Assembly (NCBI RefSeq): GCF_019703515.2
Contig: NC_059387.1
Span: 34,194,877 to 34,258,876 of the forward strand
Source of the DNA: Myxocyprinus asiaticus
Taxonomy: Eukaryota; Chordata; Actinopteri; Cypriniformes; Catostomidae
Reading direction: 5' to 3'
Length of the DNA stretch: 64,000 bases
Shown here: piece by piece, positions 39,900 to 50,500 of the stretch
Position numbering within the stretch: the first letter of the stretch is position 1
Layout of the letters: every line of letters begins with the position of its first letter
Program-made: the position numbers and the translations under genes
Notes under the pieces: model-generated
What the model was told of the DNA's origin: nothing
Seen by the model: only the letters and a program-made list of their open reading frames with translations
Databases searched by the model: none

Positions 39900-41155
39900 A
39901 CATATGAATAGTGATATTCTTGACTCCCGTAATGAGTGTAACCCAATCCAACACTCCCAGCCCAGCCATCTGGAAGGTGACTCCCATTAGCACTTCTCCA
40001 ACGGCAAGGTGCTTCACACACCAAAAAATGACACTAATGTTGCTGCAGACTGATCCATGCTCTCAGATCAATTGTTAATGGCATTCAAATTGTGATATAA
40101 GCTTTGGTGAGCATAATACAAAAAAGTGCTCTTCTCTGCCACAGTCTTTTTATGATTAATACTTAGAAAAACTTTTGAAACAATTTTCCAGTGAATTAAC
40201 TTACCTTTAATTTTAAGTTTTACTTTTAAATTCAATTCATTGACTACTTTAGACTAAGGATCAATTGGAAGCTTTCATTCCTATCAAAGATAAAATATGA
40301 CCGATACAGAGAGATAGAGTCCCTAAAACTATGGCTATACAATACTCCTTCCTTCCAAATACACTGACTTGGACTTCACTAAATAAACTCAGATAAATGT
40401 TTACACATAAACTACTAAAATTCAGTCATTGTAAATATGATTTCATGAACTAATAAACACCTTTAAAATCCATGCAAACAGAATCGCTCACGTAAATCAT
40501 TGCTTTTGCATTTTCAGATGCATGGACATATTTAGCTAGGGGTAATAACCAACTCGGGTTAATAACCATGTGCATTGTTAAATATATTATTCCAGTTAAT
40601 ATCACAGAACCTCAGAAACATTTGCCATAACCCTAGTTTCCACTAAAATATAGTAGCAGATATTATTACAACTGCAAAAACATAGTGAATTAATATGAAT
40701 TATATGCCATTCAAACAGTGTAAGAAGCTTCAGAATCATTGTCATTTTGTTAAATATGTTTATTCATGAAAGTGGTGGCTAACACCAAGTTACCAGTTTT
40801 AATGGAGAAGCAAGTGTGGTAACCACGGTGATAAGGATGAAATACTGTCTAGTGTAAAGCCAAATTACAATCTTTTATTTTAAAAATCACTGAGATGTAA
40901 CGTGTTTGAGCAATAGTAATACACACTTACAGTTTATACTAAATGTTATATCACCACATTAGAAACTTTAGGCTAAATGAAGAAGAAAGGTGTATTTGGA
41001 ATGAATGTCTCAAATCAAAAAGGTTTCCTCAAGCAATATTTAATCTTCAACACTCTCAGTTGTCACGTTATTAATGACAGAACATGTTTACATTAACACG
41101 TATGTGTGTGTTATTGAGCAGCAGCGAAACTAAAGAGTGGAAACTAACTATGGAT
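39900..41155. other. intron, nothing recognised
   Basis: No repeat family or coding similarity seen. Confidence 0.45.
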
Positions 41156-41162
41156 TAATACT

Positions 41163-41652
41163 TGTGCCACAATTCTGCCACAAAAAAATGTTCTGCGTGC
41201 GCAAGATGATATTTTGAGCATGCAAAAGGTATTTTGCATGCAGAGTGGGTAGGAGGAGAAAGCAAAATGTAAGAATTCTGAGCAAATTCACATTCAAATA
41301 AACTTTATTCAAGCGCAAAATTGATTTTCGTTTGCTCAAAATGAATTTATCTTTGCCAAAGACATTGCTTTACAAAACTGAGTTCAAGCACGTGCAAAAT
41401 AACTTTTTATGTGCTCAAAATATCATCTTGTGCGTGCAGAATATTTTTTGCACTCGAAATACCATCTTGCGCGTGCAAAATAACTTTTTGTGCGCTCAAT
41501 TGTATCTTGCGCCAGCAGAACATTTTTTGTGCGCTCAAAATATCATCTTGCGCGTGCAAAATAACTTTATGTGCGCTCAAAATTTCATCTTGCACCCGCA
41601 GAACATATTTGTGCGCACAAAATATAATTTTGCGCGTGCAGAATTGTGGCAC
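41163..41652. mobile_element. palindromic element built of GCGC-rich tandem units
   Basis: The outer ends are a perfect 16-bp inverted pair: tgtgccacaattctgc at 41,163 and gcagaattgtggcaca ending at 41,652. Inside, especially 41,390-41,645, runs an array of alternating half-units such as cttgcgcgtgcaaaataact and gtgcgctcaaaatatcat, with a repeat distance near 40 bp for similar half-units. The left arm holds fewer, inverted half-units (gcgtgcgcaagatgatattt). No ORF of known type. Family not recognised. Confidence 0.6.
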
Positions 41653-42025
41653 ATATAGAACTCCATAACTAGCGGCCCTGGGGAGTTAAACCTCCTGAGG
41701 GAAATTAACGAGAAATAGTACTCCATATATGAAACTCTTCCATGAGCTAAATTGATTTTGAACACACACACACACAAATATAAATATATATTTCGAAAAA
41801 GTCAATTTGAGTGTAAACTACCTCATTTATTAATGCCAAATCGATTTATGAAACTTCACTTCACTAACAGTTCACCGTGTTTACACTGCGCGCGAGGTTA
41901 TAAACAACACACCGGGCTGCGCTGTAAGCGTGTGCTTTGGAAGCGTCCTAGTTTGACGCGTCGCGTTGTTTGCAGTGTTTACTATAGTGCCTAACCCTGA
42001 CCGTCTTGAGGCAAACACGTCTCAC

Positions 42026-42197
42026 CATATCTGTTGGGTTCTCGGTTGTACCGGAGGATAGGCACCGATCTCAGCCGCTCCGCGTGTTCTCCTTCACAAT
42101 CACCGGCGGGGTCACACACATCGTCCACTCCGTCTCCGTCTCCACATGCGCTCTCATCGCCGTGCGCCACTGGCACGACCATAAATCTCTCGCTCAT
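42026..42197 (-). CDS. slc12a7: slc12a7 distal alternative first exon, MSERF form with RFMV motif
   Basis: Minus-strand 172-nt first coding exon, 57 codons plus an overhanging G. The ATG is at 42,197 with A at -3; the donor is TATG|gtgaga at 42,025. The peptide begins MSERFMVVPVAHGDESACGD, has an acidic stretch (GDGDGVDDVCDPAGDCEGE) and ends REPNRY. FMVVPV matches the FTVVPV start of KCC1/KCC4, and the one-G phase matches exon 2 exactly (NRYGGGNPRE). Residues 4-7, RFMV, fit the (R/K)Fx(V/I) docking motif for SPAK/OSR1 kinases that is established for KCC2a and KCC3. The exon is CpG-rich, unlike its surroundings. The alternative reading, a separate KCC-like pseudogene exon, is less likely because frame, phase and donor are all intact. 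Confidence 0.8.
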
Positions 42198-42400
42198 GTT
42201 GGTCGTCCGTGGATCGGACCGTGTGTCTGGTGTCTGTAAACTTCAGGGATCCGACATCTTATGCCCGTGATTCATGCCCGGTAATCTGACAGTTTATGCG
42301 CACACAGAGGCGAGTGTGTGAGGCGTGTCCATGCAGATTGTGACGCGCTGATAAGCTGAGAGCTGAAGGTCCTCATGAATAATTGAATAAGAGCGAAGAG

Positions 42401-42411
42401 CTTTTAAATAG
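42401..42411 (-). promoter_or_regulatory. TATA-like box upstream of distal slc12a7 first exon
   Basis: On the minus strand CTATTTAAAAG lies about 205 nt upstream of the MSERF start codon. A transcript starting about 30 nt downstream would begin near 42,375. The leader would hold small upstream ORFs: an ATG at 42,376 opens 34 codons (only if the start site lies just upstream of it), one at 42,332 opens 12 codons, and one at 42,275 opens 10 codons. The block 41,880-42,370 is CpG-rich compared with its flanks, as expected of a vertebrate promoter. Confidence 0.45.
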
Positions 42412-42419
42412 TTGCATTG

Positions 42420-43260
42420 AAAGTAACACGGTATTTCAGCTTTGTTTTTGAGAACATTTGTTGACTAGTTTATTTTTTACATAAATAGTTTGTTCATTTA
42501 CTTATTTATTTGTATTTTTTATTTGTTTATTTACTTATTTATATTTTTTTTCTGTTTATTTTAATTTTAATATTTGTCCCTTTCTTTTATTCTCCCTTTC
42601 ATTTTTAATTTAGGGTACTTCACATGATTTATTTTCTGTAATGTCATGCCAATAATCATTGTTGACTGTGATTATTATTTGTGAATTACACAAGCTCTCT
42701 CTTAAAGGTAGTCACAGATATGTGAGCATTTAGCTGCTATTGTTTAATTGACCTAATGAAAAATGTTATTTAATTTAATAGACGTATGAGAAGGCACTTA
42801 GTATTTCCTGTACAGTTATAAACTGAAAATTAACTAAAAAACAAAAAAATTGAAAATTCTTTCCAGCACCACCAAACCCACTCAAAGCAATATTTAACTT
42901 ATTTAAAAGCACCAACAATATATGAAACCTTAGAAAATAATTACATTTAAAGAACTGAATTACATGTAAATCAATCAAATTATCAGTTGGAATGTATATT
43001 TTGAAAACTCAAAGGAGAACTCTTAATGACAGTGCAGTGCATCAAATTTAAGACTTTTTTTTTAATGCCAAAACCTTAATTTTTGCTAAATCAGTTTAAT
43101 GTCTATTAATATATTAATTTTATACATTTTAATGGCCTTTAACAAACAATACAAATCAGAAAACAAAACACACCATAATGTTGCCTAAACACTGGCCAGT
43201 AGCACTACTTGAACATACATTTTGCCCTCCTTTCCTTCTGTCCTGCAAATTTTTCAGTGA
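42420..43260. other. upstream flank, AT-rich, no gene recognised
   Basis: Strongly AT-rich (tttattt-type runs at 42,470-42,560). Should contain the downstream end of the hAT element on its right, but I could not identify that inverted repeat. Confidence 0.4.
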
Positions 43261-44439
43261 CTTTCTGGTTACAGTCTCTTTTCCATTGACAGCATGGGCA
43301 ATGCCTTCAGCCTCTCCTGGGTCATGTTGTTTCTCAGAAAAGTCTTAATTCTTTTCAAGGTTGAGAAGCATCTCTCAGCTTCTGCTGTGGTCATGGGTGT
43401 GGTGATAAGGATCTTTAGTTCAAGATAGTTATCCATAAACAGCTGAAGTAGGTCCACAGCACCACAACAGGCTCTGAACTCTTCCTTGCTGTAGATGTGA
43501 TTCAACTTACTTCCACTGAGCACTGGATAGGCCTTCAAGGTGTTGCTCAGTGCATCTTCAGGAAATGCCGTCTTGTACTGTTCAAACATGTCCCCTTGAA
43601 GCAGGTTGGCACTAACAAGGTGGTTTGTGAAGGAGAACCGTTCCCTGGTGTGTCCCGGTATGGTATCGCAGACCTACAGAGAGAAGGATAAAAACATAAA
43701 AATTATGTAGTGACGACAAAATGTCAATTTCACCTGCAACATTTAAAAATTACCAACCAACAAGTATTCTTTCTAAATACGGAACAACTAAAGTTATTTT
43801 TACTGCCACTTTTACAGTTTATGAAGTCAGAAAGAGAGTAGGAATACATTTCAATAATTAGCCAAGTCTGAGGGCATTTACAGAGCCTTTGCTGCCATCC
43901 TCAGAACAAAATGTGTTACAGCATTTTGGGATGTTTTTTGGGACAAGCTTATACACATTTTAGAAAATATTTGTATTCCCCATCTTCACACCTATAAAGA
44001 GCAGTGCAACCAGAATAATAAAAATACTTTACTGAAGAACAGATGAAGCTAACAATGCTACATCAAAAAGCCAATAAATTGTGGGGGAAAACAAATGAAG
44101 TTGTTATTTCTGATGAAAATGTCTCCAGTTAAACTGCATTGTCCTATTTTACCTTCTACGGGCATTTGTACATTTCTTCTCACGTGTTTGTCTTTGGTGA
44201 TTTTAAAATATTATTGCTTGAATCTTGTAGCAAAGAATAGATCCTGAAGTTAAAGACATACCTACACTGCTTTGGTCAACCATGGAATGGAGAGAATTTC
44301 TGCAAAGGAGAAAGACAATTTAGCATAACAACAACAACATCATCAACAACAACAAAAGGAAAAGAAGGAATAGAGTTCCTGATCTTTTGTATGTCCTACT
44401 GGAACTGCTGGATGCTCCCCTTGATATGGACCGAATCTA

Positions 44440-46020
44440 CAGGTGCATCTCAATAAATTAGAATGTCGTGGAAAAGTTCATTTATTTCAGTAATTCAACT
44501 CAAATTGTGAAACTCGTGTATTAAATAAATTCAATGCACACAGACTGAAGTAGTTTAAGTCTTTGGTTCTTTTAATTGTGATGATTTTGGCTCACATTTA
44601 ACAAAAACCCACCAATTCACTATCTCAAAAAATTAGAATACATCATAAGATCAATAAAAAAAACATTTTTAGTGAATTGTTGGCCTTCTGGAAAGTATGT
44701 TCATTTACTGTATATGTACTCAATACTTGGTAGGGGCTCCTTTTGCTTTAATTACTGCCTCAATTTGGCGTGGCATGGAGGTGATCAGTTTGTGGCACTG
44801 CTGAGGTGGTATGGAAGCCCAGGTTTCTTTGACAGTGGCCTTCAGCTCATCTGCATTTTTTGGTCTCTTGTTTCTCATTTTCCTCTTGACAATATTCCAT
44901 AGATTCTCTATGGGGTTCAGGTCTGGTGAGTTTGCTGGCCAGTCAAGCACACCAACACCATGGTCATTTAACCAACTTTTGGTGCTTTTGGCAGTGTGGG
45001 CAGGTGCCAAATCCTGCTGGAAAATGAAATCAGCATCTTTAAAAAGCTGGTCAGCAGAAGGAAGCATGAAGTGCTCCAAAATTTCTTGGTAAACGGGTGC
45101 AGTGACTTTGGTTTTCAAAAAACACAATGGACCTACACCAGCAGATGACATTGCACCCCAAATCATCACAGACTGTGGAAACTTAACACTGGACTTCAAG
45201 CAACTTGGGCTATGAGCTTCTCCACCCTTCCTCCAGACTCTAGGACCTTGGTTTCCAAATGAAATACAAAACTTGCTCTCATCTGAAAAGAGGACTTTGG
45301 ACCACTGGGCAACAGTCCAGTTCTTCTTCTCCTTAGCCCAGGTAAGACGCCTCTGACGTTGTCTGTGGTTCAGGAGTGGCTTAACAAGAGGAATACGACA
45401 ACTGTAGCCAAATTCCTTGACATGTCTGTGTGTGGTGGCTCTTGATGCCTTGACCCCAGCCTCAGTCCATTCCTTGTGAAGTTCACCCAAATTCTTGAAT
45501 CGATTTTGCTTGACAATCATAAGGCTGCGGTTCTCTTGGTTGGTTGTGCATCTTTTTCTTCCACATTTTTTCCTTCCACTCAACTTTCTGTTAACATGCT
45601 TGGATACAGCACTCTGTGAACAGCCAGCTTCTTTGGCAATGAATGTTTGTGGCTTACCCTCCTTGTGAAGCGTGTCAATGATTGTCTTCTGGACAACTGT
45701 CAGATCAGCAGTCTTCCCCATGATTGTGTAGCCTAGTGAACCAAACTGAGAGACCATTTTGAAGGCTCAGGAAACCTTTGCAGGTGTATTGAGTTGATTA
45801 GCAGATTGGCATGTCACCATATTCTAATTTGTTGAGATAGTGAATTGGTGGGTTTTTGTTAAATGTGAGCCAAAATCATCACAATTAAAAGAACCAAAGA
45901 CTTAAACTACTTCAGTCTGTGTGCATTGAATTTATTTATTACACGAGTTTCACAATTTGAGTTGAATTACTGAAATAAATGAACTTTTCCACGACATTCT
46001 AATTTATTGAGATGCACCTG
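44440..46020 (-). mobile_element. complete Tc1/mariner element, 1,581 bp
   Basis: Ends caggtgcatctcaataaatt at 44,440 and its complement at 46,020 are nearly perfect inverted repeats (over 60 bp, continuing ttcagtaattcaactcaaat on both sides). TA is duplicated at 44,438-44,439 and 46,021-46,022. Inserted in the hAT transposase gene. Both termini and the transposase frame are intact. Confidence 0.95.
44720..45757 (-). CDS. Tc1/mariner transposase, intact DD34E frame
   Basis: A 345-codon open frame. The likely start is either the first ATG (45,757) or the Met at residue 13 (MGKTADLTVVQKTIIDTLHK), the usual Tc1 start. An N-terminal paired-like HTH (residues about 18-65, KEAGCSQSAVSKHV) is followed by a basic GRKKCGRKRC linker and a second HTH. 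The catalytic residues all appear: Asp in LFSDESKF, Asp in FQQDLAPAH, Glu in NPIENLWN, with exactly 34 residues between the second Asp and the Glu (DD34E). VWRKGGEAHS and WPANSPDLNP match the family. The length is normal and it ends APTKY. No stop or frameshift is visible, so an active enzyme is possible. It would cut and paste the surrounding element in the nucleus. Confidence 0.93.
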   Translation of the reverse strand: MVSQFGSLGYTIMGKTADLTVVQKTIIDTLHKEGKPQTFIAKEAGCSQSAVSKHVNRKLSGRKKCGRKRCTTNQENRSLMIVKQNRFKNLGELHKEWTEAGVKASRATTHRHVKEFGYSCRIPLVKPLLNHRQRQRRLTWAKEKKNWTVAQWSKVLFSDESKFCISFGNQGPRVWRKGGEAHSPSCLKSSVKFPQSVMIWGAMSSAGVGPLCFLKTKVTAPVYQEILEHFMLPSADQLFKDADFIFQQDLAPAHTAKSTKSWLNDHGVGVLDWPANSPDLNPIENLWNIVKRKMRNKRPKNADELKATVKETWASIPPQQCHKLITSMPRQIEAVIKAKGAPTKY

Positions 46021-47502
46021 TATGTCCTTCTTCTGGATTTTGGCATAGAGGAGGTCCACATGCAGCATGATGTGGTGGGAAAGTTGCAGAAAGAACTTAA
46101 AATCCTGATCCTCCAGCAGCATGGCGAAGGCTCCTGCCTCTCTGACAGTAATGGGGTCAAAGTTACCCGAGTCTGGCATGCATACAAAACAGCAGATGAG
46201 GTCCTCTCTGTGCTCAAACATGGTATTGATGGCACGGCTGTGAAAGTTCCATCTGACGTTGCTAGATGTTGGTAGTCTATGGGCCACTACTTTATCAAGA
46301 ACACATGTGCACTTGGGTGATCTGGAAAAAGCTGGCAAATCCACCAAGGTAAGAAAAAAAAAATTCTCACTTTGGCTATGTGAGAAGTGGCCTGTTGCAT
46401 TATCAGACTGAGCTGATGTGCATAGCAGTGGATGTAGTGGGCATTTGGGTACACATCTTGTATCTTCCTCTGAGTACCTGCAGTGGCACCCCTCATCACG
46501 CTGGCTCCATCATATGCCTGGAAGATGAGCTTACTCTTTTGATCCTCAGAAAGGATGGCAGCAAGACACTCTTTTAGTGCTGTAGCAATGGAATCAGCTG
46601 TAGCTGACTGCAGAGGGACAAACTCAAAAAAATCTTTCCTGTGCATTATTTTTGGCATCAGTATAGCACAGCACAGCACAAGCACAAGTTGGCACTGTGT
46701 GGCATTATCCGTCATCTCATCTGTCTGGATTGAGAGAAAATCGCTGCTCTATGCTTCTTTGATTATGTGTTCCCTCACAACAGACAACGTACAGTCCAAT
46801 AGTGAAGTTCCCTTAAACACAGTGGCATTCTCAAGGTGTTCTTTCAACACACCATCAAGGGAAGCAACAAAATCCACCAACCCACGGAATATCCCGGGCT
46901 TATCCGTGCTCTCACTCTCATGATGGCCAAGCAACGCCAGCTCAAAGGCGCCACAAAATTTCACACAGTCTATTATTCTAGACAGGATGTGTCCATTTTT
47001 TGTCACCTCTTCACTGTGCCTTCTGATGCCAATCCTGTAGCCTTCATCTAGCTGTTCAGCAATGCTAAGCTTCCCAATTATTTTTAGCCTCATAGCATTG
47101 TCTATATGGCTGCGGCTACTTTCATGACATTTGCATTTTTCAGAAAGATGTTTTAAGTCTCGTACCCCCATCGTTGTCTACAATGCTTTGGTGCCAGGAC
47201 TTTGAAATAACATACAGGGGAAATAATAAAAGGCATTACTTACACCGCATCCAGCTAGCCAACTCCGTTTGCCATAACACGAGCTGGAGAAAGTGGGTGT
47301 AAGCTTGTCCTCAATCATTTGACTACTGCTGAATTTGTAAATCGGGCCGATCCAGTCCAAGCTCCTTTATCCTTTTTTTTTTCTTCTTCTTCAAGTGAAC
47401 ACCTTGTGAAAGGGTTTTTTGTAAAGATAAAACAGAATTTTCTTTCATTTGTAAGAAATGCTGTACCAACCTGAAACAGTTCAACTTCAATGGCGTTAAC
47501 GA

Positions 47503-50500
47503 TCTCAACTAACAATCAGTCAACTAACAATCTCAACTAACAATTAGTCAACTAACAATCTCAACTAACAATCTAACAATCTCAACTAACAATTAGTCAA
47601 CTAACAATCTAACAATCTCAACTAACAATCAGTCAACTAACAATCTAACAATCTAACAATCACAACTAACAATCTAACAGTTAGTCAACTAACAATCTAA
47701 CAATTAGTCAACTAACAATCTAACAATTAGTCAACTAACAATCTAACAATTAGTCAACTAACAATCTAACAATTAGTCAACTAACAATCTAACAATCTCA
47801 ACTAACAATCTAACAATTAGTCAACTAACAATCAGTCAACTAACAATCTAACAATCTAACAATCACAACTAACAATCTAACAGTTAGTCAACTAACAATC
47901 TCAACTAACAATCTAACAATTAGTCAACTAACAATCTCACCTAACAATCTAACAATCTCAACTAACAATCAGTCAACTAACAATCTAAAAATCTCAACTA
48001 TCAATCAGTCAACTAACAATCTAACAATCTCAACTAACAATTAGTCAACTAACAATCTCAACTAACAATCTAACAACCTCAAATAACAATCTCAACTAAC
48101 AATCACAACTAACAATCTAACAATCACAACTAACAATCTAACAGTTAGTCAACTAACAATCTCAACTAACAATCTAACAATAAGTCAACTAACAATCTCA
48201 CCTAACAATCTAACAATCTCAACTAACAATCAGTCAACTAACAATCTAACAATCTCAACTAACAATCAGTCAACTAACAATCTAACAATCTCAACTAACT
48301 GTCAGTCAACTAACAGTCTCAACTAACAATCTAACAATTAGTCAACTAACAATCTCAACTAAAAATCTAACCATCTCAACTAACAATTTAACTATCTCAA
48401 CTAACAATCTAATAATCTCAACTATCAATCAGTCAACTAACAATCTAACAATCTCAACTAACAATCTAATAATCTCAACTAACAATCAGTCAATTTACAA
48501 TCTCAACAAACAATCTAACAATTAGTCAACTAACAATCTAACAATTAGTCAACTAACAATCTCACCTAACAATCTAACAATCTCAACTAACAATCAGTCA
48601 ACTAACAATCTAACAATCTCAACTAACAATCTAACAATCTCAATTAAAAATCTAACAATCTCAACTAACAATCAGTCAACTAACAATCTAACAATCTCAA
48701 CTAACTATCAGTCAACTAACAATCTCAACTAACAATCTAACAATTAGTCAACTAACAATCTCAACTAACAATCAGTCAACTAACAATCTAACAATCTAAC
48801 AATCACAACTAACAATCTAACAGTTAGTCAACTAACAATCTAACAATCTCAACTAACAATCTAACAATTAGTCAACTAACAATCTAACAATCTCAACTAA
48901 CAATCTAACAATTAGTCAACTAACAATCAGTCAACTAACAATCTAACAATCTAACAATCACAACTAACAATCTAACAGTTAGTCAACTAACAATCTCAAC
49001 TAACAATCTAACAATTAGTCAACTAACAATCTCACCTAACAATCTAACAATCTCAATTAAAAATCTAACAATCTCAACTAACAATCTAACAATTAGTCAA
49101 CTAACAATCAGTCAACTAACAATCTAACAATCTCAACTAACAATCAGTCAACTAACAATCTAAAAATCTCAACTATCAATCAGTCAACTAACAATCTAAC
49201 AATCTCAACTAACAATTAGTCAACTAACAATCTCAACTAACAATCTAACAACCTCAAATAACAATCTCAACTAACAATCACAACTAACAATCTAACAATC
49301 ACAACTAACAATCTAACAGTTAGTCAACTAACAATCTCAACTAACAATCTAACAATTAGTCAACTAACAATCTCACCTAACAATCTAACAATCTCAACTA
49401 ACAATCAGTCAACTAACAATCTAACAATCTCAACTAACAATCAGTCAACTAACAATCTAACAATCTCAACTAACTATCAGTCAACTAACAATCTCAACTA
49501 ACAATCTAACAATTAGTCAACTAACAACCTCACCTAACAATCTAACAATCTCAACTAACAATCAGTCAACTAACAATCTAACAATCTCAACTAACTATCA
49601 GTCAACTAACAATCTCAACTAACAATCTAACAATTAGTCAACTAACAATCTCACCTAACAATCTAACAATCTCAACTAACAATCAGTCAACTAACAATCT
49701 AACAATCTCAACTAACAATCAGTCAACTAACAATCTAACAATCTCAACTAACTATCAGTCAACTAACAGTCTCAACTAACAATCTAACAATTAGTCAACT
49801 AACAATCTCAACTAAAAATCTAACCATCTCAACTAACAATCTAATAATCTCAACTATCAATCAGTCAACTAACAATCTAACAATCTCAACTAACAATCTA
49901 ATAATCTCAACTATCAATCAGTCAACTAACAATCTAACAATCTCAACTAACAATCTAATAATCTCAACTAACAATCAGTCAATTTACAATCTCAACAAAC
50001 AATCTAACAATTAGTCAACTAACAATCTAACAATTAGTCAACTAACAATCTCACCTAACAATCTAACAATCTCAACTAACAATCAGTCAACTAACAATCT
50101 AACAATCTCAACTAACAATCTAACAATCACAACTAACAATCTAACAGTTAGTCAACTAACAATCTCAACTAACAATCTAACAATAAGTCAACTAACAATC
50201 TCACCTAACAATCTAACAATCTCAACTAACAATCAGTCAACTAACAATCTAACAATCTCAACTAACAATCAGTCAACTAACAATCTAACAATCTCAACTA
50301 ACTATCAGTCAACTAACAGTCTCAACTAACAATCTAACAATTAGTCAACTAACAATCTCAACTAAAAATCTAACCATCTCAACTAACAATTTAACTATCT
50401 CAACTAACAATCTAATAATCTCAACTATCAATCAGTCAACTAACAATCTAACAATCTCAACTAACAATCTAATAATCTCAACTAACAATCAGTCAATTTA

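Larger units (their letters stand above)
43269..47400 (-). pseudogene. hAT transposase pseudogene (DUF4371/ZMYM1-like), split by a Tc1
   Basis: Minus strand. The N-terminal zinc-finger-like part (47,360-47,178: KRSWLAGCGVSNAFYYFPC, the TTF/ZMYM pattern) is followed by 47,171-46,749 (DLKHLSEKCKCHESSRSHID), one in-frame TAG, and 46,715-46,360 with the RNase-H-fold pieces DEMTDN and [11 protein letters not shown] and a CYAHQLSL motif. A frameshift lies in an A-run near 46,352; coding continues 46,347-46,023 (HRLPTSSNVRWNFHSRAI). Here a Tc1 is inserted at TA. Beyond it, after a spliced gap with an acceptor at 43,672-43,679, comes the hAT dimerisation domain at 43,670-43,272 (TTPMTTAEAERCFSTLKRIK). 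The gene is dead through a stop, a frameshift and the insertion. Confidence 0.85.

Noticed and set aside
41332..41658. 108-codon frame rich in CAQNIIL repeats
   Set aside because: Repeat peptide arises from the tandem GCGC-rich units of the palindromic element; both strands are open for the same reason.
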